A stretch of DNA of 64,000 nucleotides, taken from the NCBI RefSeq assembly GCF_001424105.1, contig NZ_LMQH01000011.1, positions 791,531 through 855,530 on the forward strand, given 5' to 3'. Made by a program: the position numbers and the translations under genes. The notes under the pieces are model-generated. The model was given only the letters and a program-made list of their open reading frames with translations. It was not told the origin of the DNA and ran no database searches. Shown here piece after piece: positions 58,335 through 64,000 of the stretch. The DNA comes from Chryseobacterium sp. Leaf394 (lineage in GTDB: Bacteria > Bacteroidota > Bacteroidia > Flavobacteriales > Weeksellaceae). The stretch's first letter is position 1. Every line of letters begins with the position of its first letter.

Positions 58335-59515
58335 ACCAATGAACGAACGGAAACTTTGTAAAACAACAACTTCTCGATAAGGTTTTCTCCAAAAACCTAC
58401 TCGAAGTGACGCCAAATTCACGATAGTAAAATCCTTCCGTCAGTTCGAGTGTTTTTCGCAGCAGAGCGGAGAAAAATGTATCGAGAACGAGTGAACAATC
58501 GATACTTTAGTAAAATAACAACTTCTCGATACGGGTTTCTCCAAAAACTTACTCGAAGTGACGCCACCATTCACGATGGTAAATCCCTCCGTCAGTTCGA
58601 GTGTTTTTCGCAGCAGAGCGGAGAAAAATGTATCGAGAACCAGTGAATAAACAAAACTTTCGTAAAAAAAAACTAACCAAAGCTGGCAGAAAACCATATA
58701 AACAAAAAACCATAGTCGAAGCGCCACCCTTTAGGGCCGGGGGAAAGCGCGCAACGAAACTTTGTAAAACAACAACTTCTCGATACGGTTTTCTCAAAAA
58801 CCTACTCGAAGTGACGCCAAATTCACGATAGTAAAATCCCTCCGTCAGTTCGAGTGTTTTTCGCAGCGCAGCGGAGAAAAATGTATCGAGAACCAGTGTA
58901 CAAACGATACTTTAGTAAAAAAACAACTAAGCAAAGGTATCTTCAAAAGCTGGCAGAAAACCATATAAACAATAAACCATAATCGAAGCGCCACCCTTTA
59001 GGACTGGGGGAAAGCGCTAGCCAAAAGTTTGTTAAACAAACTAAACTTTTGTAAAACAACAACTTCCCGATACCGTTTTCTCCAAAAACCTACTCGAAGT
59101 GACGCCACATTCACGATAGTAAAATCCCTCCGTCAGTTCGAGTGTTTTTCACGGCGCAGCGGAGAAAAATGTTTCGAGAACCAGTGAATAAACAAAACTT
59201 TTGTAAAAAAACAACTAAGCAAAGGTATCTTCAAAAGCTGACAGAAAAACCATATAAACAAAAAACCAAAGTCGAAGCGCCACCCTTTAGGACCAGGGGA
59301 AAGCGCTAGCCAAACGTTTTGTTACAGTTTTTTCAAAACTTACTCGAAGTGACGCCACATCCACGATAGTAAAATCCTTCCGTCAGTTCGAGTGTTTTTC
59401 GCAGCAGAGCGTAGAAAAATGTATCGGGAACCAGTGAACAAACGAAAACTTTGTAAAACAACAACTTCCCGATACGGTTTTCTCCAAAAACCTACTCGAA
59501 GTAGATCACATGCTG
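58335..59515 (-). repeat. Repeat array B: six composite units, opposite orientation to array A
   Basis: CTACTCGAAGTGACGCC-type junctions occur near 58398, 58551, 58803, 59091, 59341 and 59490. The units are the reverse complement of array A. Three intervals are longer because a ~100-bp second repeat (CAAAAGCTGGCAGAAAACCA ... GGAAAGCGC) is inserted near 58670, 58925 and 59215. Frames read here (starting MFFAAERRKMYRE) come from the repeat and are not genes. The flanks 58115-58334 and 59516-59618 show nothing else. Confidence 0.85.
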
Positions 59516-59618
59516 TCTCAAATAGGCCTTTTCCGAAACAAAAAGTAAATAAAAGATCATATCAATTCACTATCAATCGCATGACTTCTCAGTTCCTTCT
59601 GAAGTTCTCTGATGTAAC

Positions 59619-61298
59619 TCAAGACTTACTTTCAGACTCAGAGACAAGAGTCAGTCGGGATGAGAATAGAAAATTCCTGCTTCTTTTTCCATTCTTCTGT
59701 ACCATCTGCATTTTTCCGCTGTAACCACCAACTCTGGAATTGGTTTTAACACAACTGAAAACCACTTTGTCAATATCTCCGATGGGATATTTTTTGAAGA
59801 GCAGATTGTTGATAATCAGGTATCCATCTTTAATAAAGAATGGATGCACTTTTACATTACGGAAAAGAAATGAAATTACATAAACCAAAACCACAGCAAC
59901 CGGAATCATCCAGTAGGATTGGTACCAGGCATGATCACTCTCCGTTATGGCTTTCAGAATGGTTTCTCCCTTAGGCGCAGTAATTTTGTTGTCTCTGATG
60001 AGATTTCTGATGGCGTCTGTACTTAAACTCCCTGCATCCGCCATAAATTTAACAGTTGGCATATCTTTAATCTCATAAACTGCTGAGGGAATCAACTGTG
60101 AGCTTCCAAGGTCATCGAAATAGAAGTAACGGTTGCCGACCTGCCATATACTGCCCTTGTAAGAATCAGGATGGCTGATCTTTTTGAAGTCGGAAGCCTG
60201 AACGCCTTCCAGTTGCAGGAGTAGGGTAGTTCTGCTTTGTAAGCCTCTGTTTCGGCGCCAGTATTCTTCTGCCTTTAGAAAGTATACTTTGTTGCCACTG
60301 GTAAATACGTCAGGAGCGATCTCCTGAAATTGGTTATCTGCAAACGGATTATCGCCTGCACGCTCTGCCTTTTCTGTTTCAGTATTGTAAAAATAAAGAC
60401 CTTTTTTGGAAACGAACAGGACCTGGTAAGCGTGTTTTAGATTCATTCCCAGCAGTCTGTACGGGGCTTTGGAATCATCAAACGGTATCCCGTTTACATA
60501 GACCATTCCGTTTTTTGAATCAATCAGAAAAGCACTTCTGGAAGGGATGTCACCTTCAACATCAATCTGTTGAATGGTTTCATTGTACTGAACAGGCAAT
60601 AGAGAATTTTGAAAATAAACATTTTTGCCGTCTGTAAAATAGCTGTCACTTTCCCGCACGTCACCGTCCCGGTAATGAGTCTTGATGGGACGGATTGCCG
60701 ACGGATCGGCGTTCTTCATTTCTATGCCCTTGAAAAATGCAGTGCTGTTATTCACCGCCAGAGCAAAACCGGATTTAGACTGATAAATTTTACCTTCGGG
60801 CATTTTCACAAATGGATACCAGTAATTCTGAGGTTTGCCGGACAGTCCCAGACTCTGACCCATCTTTCCAATAATAAATCCCACCACACTCAGATTATCA
60901 TTGTTTTCAGAGTTTCTTGCACAGTGGTAAGTCGTCTCACCATCACTGTAATAATTGTTGCCTAAAGACTTCAGTTTTTTAGGATCAAGTCCCTTCATGA
61001 TGATGTTTCCTGCATAAACATGTTGGTCATCAAAGCCAATATGAGAATCCTGATAAGTATCCTGAAAAGTTTGAAAGCTGTCAGGATTGGCATCGCTCAA
61101 CTCATAGTAGCCATTACTTGGTACCATTGCATAAATCTTCCCTTCGAATAATGTGAAAACGCCATTAAGGTCTCTTTTATCAGAACCGTAGCTTATCGGA
61201 TCACCCTTTTCTGAAAAAAGGGAGAGAAATAATGCAAACATCATCAGAAAAATAAAAGCCAGAATGCCATAAATTAAAAACCGGAATCTGTACACCAT
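59619..61298 (-). CDS. DKNYY-family membrane protein
   Basis: 559 aa. One membrane span at ~5-28 (FRFLIYGILAFIFLMMFALFL) and a second near residues 455-475 (YWMIPVAVVLVYVISFLF), with a long periplasmic or surface part between. That part has DKNYY-like repeats: DDQHVYAGNIIMKGLDPKKLKSL, YYSDGETTYHC, YFTDGKNVYFQN, VYFLKAEEYWR. The cytoplasmic C-terminus, FFIKDGYLIINNLLFKKYPIGDIDKVVF, looks like a PH-like fold. The function of the family is unknown. The 3' end reaches the edge of repeat array B, so its last ~30 residues may be altered. Confidence 0.78.
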   Translation of the reverse strand: MVYRFRFLIYGILAFIFLMMFALFLSLFSEKGDPISYGSDKRDLNGVFTLFEGKIYAMVPSNGYYELSDANPDSFQTFQDTYQDSHIGFDDQHVYAGNIIMKGLDPKKLKSLGNNYYSDGETTYHCARNSENNDNLSVVGFIIGKMGQSLGLSGKPQNYWYPFVKMPEGKIYQSKSGFALAVNNSTAFFKGIEMKNADPSAIRPIKTHYRDGDVRESDSYFTDGKNVYFQNSLLPVQYNETIQQIDVEGDIPSRSAFLIDSKNGMVYVNGIPFDDSKAPYRLLGMNLKHAYQVLFVSKKGLYFYNTETEKAERAGDNPFADNQFQEIAPDVFTSGNKVYFLKAEEYWRRNRGLQSRTTLLLQLEGVQASDFKKISHPDSYKGSIWQVGNRYFYFDDLGSSQLIPSAVYEIKDMPTVKFMADAGSLSTDAIRNLIRDNKITAPKGETILKAITESDHAWYQSYWMIPVAVVLVYVISFLFRNVKVHPFFIKDGYLIINNLLFKKYPIGDIDKVVFSCVKTNSRVGGYSGKMQMVQKNGKRSRNFLFSSRLTLVSESESKS

Positions 61299-61485
61299 TT
61301 GAGTATTTTATAATTTGTTTTCTAGGTATCAAACGACCCGCCAAATTATCAATAATAAGGGAATTGATTCAAATCAAATTCTCAGATCAGCTCTCATGTA
61401 TCTTACTCCACAGAAATCCGTGCGTTTTAGAAACTTCTTCGAATAAATTATTATGCAGTTAAATAAACACCGTCGGAATTACATC

Positions 61486-61555
61486 ATTACCTATTGCTCA
61501 TTACTCATTACTCATTACTCATTGCTCATCACTCATTACCCATTATCAATTACCC
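61486..61555 (+). repeat. ATTACTC heptanucleotide microsatellite, ten units
   Basis: Ten consecutive 7-bp units from 61486: ATTACCT, ATTGCTC, three exact ATTACTC, ATTGCTC, ATCACTC, ATTACCC, ATTATCA, ATTACCC. It ends 19 bp before the -7 box of the next gene. The spacer 61299-61607 has no gene. Confidence 0.85.
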
Positions 61556-61573
61556 ATTTAAAATCCTTGGCTG

Positions 61574-61581
61574 TACTTTTG
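61574..61581 (+). promoter_or_regulatory. Flavobacterial -7 box before the 175-aa gene
   Basis: TACTTTTG followed by C matches TAnnTTTG exactly, 27 bp before the ATG at 61608. Confidence 0.55.
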
Positions 61582-61607
61582 CATCAACAACAATAAAACC
61601 CTACACT

Positions 61608-62135
61608 ATGAAAAATGTACTGTTCGTTATTTCCCTTGTAAGCAGTTCTTTTGCTTATGGGCAGAAAAAGAAACCTGCCAGAGCAATCCCACCTCCTCCA
61701 ATTGTACAAAAAGAGATTGCAGAACCGCCACAAAGCCTGTCCATTCAGGACGATTCCAAAAAATGTTTTGTGTATGTGAGTGAAGTTGCAAAAGATTCTG
61801 TGGTCGTTGTCACCGAAAATCTGCTGGAGTATTTCCCGTCGGGAAGGAATGCGAGAATAATCACCACAACCTACCAGTATGATTCCAAACTGAAAAAACA
61901 GTCAAACGGCTCAGGCGAAATGCTTGCCCAAACCCAACAGCTGCAGTTTATCGAAGGTAAGTACACCATCGAAAAAGGAACATTGACTGTGATACCTGAC
62001 AAAAAAGATAAATTTGACACCCGCCGGTTTAAGGTCGTATACAAGCCTGATACACAGACTGTCATTAACTTAAAAGATGAACAGAACCATCTTTACAAAA
62101 AAGGGAAATGTATCGAACCAATGATCAGTTTATAA
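61608..62135 (+). CDS. Exported hypothetical protein
   Basis: 175 aa from the ATG at 61608, which opens a signal peptide (MKNVLFVISLVSSSFAYGQ) and follows a good -7 box; the longer frame from 61494 lies in a microsatellite. A basic proline-rich stretch follows (KKKPARAIPPPPIVQKE), then a beta-rich domain (KCFVYVSEVAKDSVVVVTENLLEYF, QFIEGKYTIEKGTLTVIPDKKDK, FKVVYKPDTQTVINLKDEQNHLY). Not assigned to a family; probably periplasmic. Confidence 0.75.
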   Translation: MKNVLFVISLVSSSFAYGQKKKPARAIPPPPIVQKEIAEPPQSLSIQDDSKKCFVYVSEVAKDSVVVVTENLLEYFPSGRNARIITTTYQYDSKLKKQSNGSGEMLAQTQQLQFIEGKYTIEKGTLTVIPDKKDKFDTRRFKVVYKPDTQTVINLKDEQNHLYKKGKCIEPMISL

Positions 62136-62188
62136 ACATGATGCTGTAATGATTCTTCTAATATCTTAAGTTCAAAATAGACTGACTT

Positions 62189-62644
62189 ATGGGAAAACTG
62201 CTTCTAAAATATTGGATCATCAATGTCCTTTTCAGTCTGAGCCTTTTTATCCTGTACAGATTACTGATTTCTGAAAAGAACTATCCCGACAGCAATGGTC
62301 TGGATTTTCTCTTTAATATCTTGGATATCTTAGTGAACCTTGGATTTTCACTTATCTTTCTCATTCTGCTGCCGGTCTGCTCGCTAACTTTTTTCCTGAA
62401 TTTAACTGTTAAAATAAGAAAACAATTTTACCTCTCACTGCTGACATTCACTGCAATTCCGGCTGGAGTTCTCATCTATGTTCTGACTGCATTTATGGAC
62501 ACATCTGTGTCCGGAACTTCCTTACTGACAACTGCATCGATTTTAACCATGGTCTACTTGATTTTTACTTCTATTCAGTTTCGGGTGTTCAGAAAAAGAC
62601 AGCTTTCATTAGCTGAGAGCGACAAATCTCCAGGGCTTTTTTAA
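62189..62644 (+). CDS. Four-span hypothetical membrane protein
   Basis: 151 aa with hydrophobic segments at ~8-26, ~42-70, ~77-100 and ~112-130 (VLFSLSLFILYRLLI, LVNLGFSLIFLILLPVCSLTFFL, FYLSLLTFTAIPAGVLIYVL, LLTTASILTMVYLIF). The C-terminus is a charged tail. No motif is recognised. It starts 53 bp after the exported protein gene and may be co-transcribed. It ends close to repeat array C. Confidence 0.7.
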   Translation: MGKLLLKYWIINVLFSLSLFILYRLLISEKNYPDSNGLDFLFNILDILVNLGFSLIFLILLPVCSLTFFLNLTVKIRKQFYLSLLTFTAIPAGVLIYVLTAFMDTSVSGTSLLTTASILTMVYLIFTSIQFRVFRKRQLSLAESDKSPGLF

Positions 62645-62729
62645 GATCTTAAATAGGAACATTTAAAACTGCAATAACAAAAAAAATAAAGAATCATCAG
62701 CAACATTGTGATTAATCGCACTGCATCCA

Positions 62730-63225
62730 TAAGTGTCCCGTCAGTCCAAGTGTTTTTCGCAGCGCAGCGTATAAAAATGTATCGGGAACCAGTGAATAAA
62801 CAAAACTTTGTAAAACAACAACTTCTCGATACGGTTTTCTCCAAAAACCTACCCGAAGTGACGCTACATTCACGATAATACAAATTCCTCCGTCAGTTCG
62901 AGTGTTTTTCGCAGCGCAGCGTAGAAAAATGTATCGGGAACCAGTAAATAAACGAAACTTTGTAAAAAAACAACTTCTCGATACGGTTTTCTCCAAAAAA
63001 CTACTCGAACTGACGCCACCATCAAGACGTCAATTCCTACCGTCAGTTCAAGTGTTTTTCGCAGCGCAGCGTAGAAAAATGTATCGAGAACCAGTGAACC
63101 AACAAAACTTTTGTAAACCAACAATTAACCAAAGGTATCTTCAAAAGCTGGCAGAAAGCCACATAAATAAAAAACCAAAGTCAAAGCGCCATCCTTTAGT
63201 GCCCTGGGAAAGCACGGCCCTAATG
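62730..63225 (-). repeat. Repeat array C: three composite units plus a second-type repeat
   Basis: Units near 62735, 62885 and 63040 contain GTTCGAGTGTTTTTCGCAGC and CGAAGTGACGC or CGAACTGACGC in the orientation of array B. A copy of the second repeat (CAAAAGCTGGCAGAAAGCCA ... GGGAAAGCAC) lies at about 63130-63215. Overlapping frames starting MFFAAQRRKMYRE are repeat-derived. The remainder of 62645-63760 holds only the hairpin at 63495. Confidence 0.82.
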
Positions 63226-63494
63226 TTCTGTATTACAGGTTAAATAACAATTGTTCCACTGCAGTTCAGGTGTCCCGATGCAATTTGGGATGTATTGAGA
63301 ACTGAAAAAATAACTGTTGATACATTCTGAAAACGTATCACAGTTGCTAAATTTTTTTGATTAATCTCCAGAAATAATTTATAAACTTATGTCATTAATG
63401 CTCATCGCAGGCTTTCTCTTAAATTTTAAATCCAAGTAATTCATTTTTTAAAAGTAAACTTGCTGAACAGCAGGAAAGCAAAGAAATTAAAATG

Positions 63495-63530
63495 AAAATC
63501 CCCCGGTCTGTTTCCAAACGGAGGGATTTT
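63495..63530 (+). terminator. Orphan terminator-like hairpin
   Basis: AAAATCCC (63495-63502) pairs with GGGATTTT (63523-63530), extended by CCG/CGG inside. No convincing gene ends just before it, so it may close a small RNA or be a leftover. Confidence 0.5.
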
Positions 63531-63760
63531 GCTATAAGAAAGTGATAAAGTGTGGTGTTGTATTTTTCTATCGGGTAGTTTGCAAGTATTATGCCTAAAA
63601 TAATATTTAAACTAAATTTTTAGATTTAATTTGATAAAGTGGCCGCTAGCTCTTTAACAAAAGTATATTCTTCCAACAGAAATACCAACTTCCAATCAGG
63701 ATTTGGTTTAAAACGGTACGGTTTTAGTTTAAAAAAAATTACTAACCAACACACCAAAAT

Positions 63761-63919
63761 ATGCAATCCTTTACAAACTCTGATCAGTCGATCTCAAGCA
63801 TGACAAAAGAAATTGAACGCCAAAAAGCACTTAAAGTTCTTGAAAAAGCAAAAAGTATAAAGAGAAAAGTGGTATTTCTGCCACGTGGCGCCTCCGGAAG
63901 TGTGAATCCCGCCATCTAA
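63761..63919 (+). CDS. 52-aa orphan protein
   Basis: ATG at 63761 to TAA at 63917-63919. MQSFTNSDQSISSMTKEIER leads into a basic helix (QKALKVLEKAKSIKRKVVFL) and ends PRGASGSVNPAI. It has no signal peptide. A very good terminator begins 18 bp after the stop, and no other frame fits, so it is probably expressed. The helix and charge suggest a nucleic-acid-binding or partner-binding microprotein; no family is recognised. Confidence 0.6.
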   Translation: MQSFTNSDQSISSMTKEIERQKALKVLEKAKSIKRKVVFLPRGASGSVNPAI

Positions 63920-63936
63920 AACTTTATTAAAACACG

Positions 63937-63963
63937 AAAAACTGCATCGCGCAGTTTTTTTTT
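63937..63963 (+). terminator. Intrinsic terminator of the 52-aa gene
   Basis: AAAAACTGC (63937-63945) and GCAGTTTTT (63951-63959) form a 9-bp stem with a 5-nt loop, running into T9. Confidence 0.88.
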
Positions 63964-64000
63964 GTTTTAATACAAACTTAATTTTCAATCGGAAGAAAAA

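Noticed and set aside
58449-59724. Several overlapping frames beginning MFFAAERRKMYRE
   Set aside because: They are translations of the composite repeat unit, occur on both strands, and recur in array C with the same start.
62641-63243. Overlapping frames in array C on both strands
   Set aside because: Repeat-derived, with no conserved product and the same sequence as array B.

Overview
The window looks like a chromosomal segment of a flavobacterium, most probably Chryseobacterium or a close relative. The reasons are the low GC content, the gliding genes gldB-gldC beside nadE, type IX secretion (T9SS) C-terminal sorting domains, a PafA-type phosphatase, promoter -7 boxes of the form TAnnTTTG, weak or absent Shine-Dalgarno sequences, and spacers full of repeats. 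No rRNA, tRNA, CRISPR array or intact DDE-type IS was seen.

Region 1 (1-19.7 kb) is mostly core: RidA (partial), a Crp-type regulator, a flavin oxidoreductase divergent from a Fur-family repressor, PafA, an ABC transporter whose permease is fused to a thioredoxin-like domain, an operon GNAT-nadE-barnase-archaemetzincin-barstar, gldB/gldC, cystathionine gamma-synthase, a REP-associated transposase with its palindromes, tsaC and cca. Region 2 (19.7-25.5 kb) is a vitamin B12 uptake operon behind a cobalamin riboswitch: a BtuB-like TonB receptor, a BtuG-like propeller lipoprotein and two T9SS-exported surface proteins. Region 3 (25.5-39.6 kb) holds cytidine deaminase, two old yellow enzymes (one divergent from an HxlR regulator), small CCC-motif membrane proteins, ergothioneine genes egtD-egtB, an RsbQ-like hydrolase overlapping a PAS histidine kinase, and a BCCT osmolyte transporter.

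Region 4 (39.7-59.5 kb) is accessory DNA bounded by two arrays of ~150-bp repeats in opposite orientation. Its centre is a minus-strand type I restriction-modification operon, hsdM-hsdS-[nuclease-like]-[DUF4917, SIR2-like]-[PD-(D/E)XK-like]-[DUF262/DUF1524 GmrSD-like, frameshifted]-hsdR, followed by a LytTR response regulator. The four genes between hsdS and hsdR look like a second defence layer carried in the R-M operon; this is the strongest candidate for an undescribed system here. Around it lie an XRE regulator, a 540-aa protein of unknown function, two tiny basic proteins, a DnaQ-BRCT exonuclease and three small paralogues of unknown function. Region 5 (59.6-64 kb) has a DKNYY protein, two small exported or membrane proteins, a third repeat array and a 52-aa orphan gene with its own terminator.

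Two kinds of non-coding structure recur: composite palindromic repeat arrays, and degenerate 7-bp microsatellites of unrelated sequence that sit beside many genes. All functional calls are from reading motifs and context; no database search was run.
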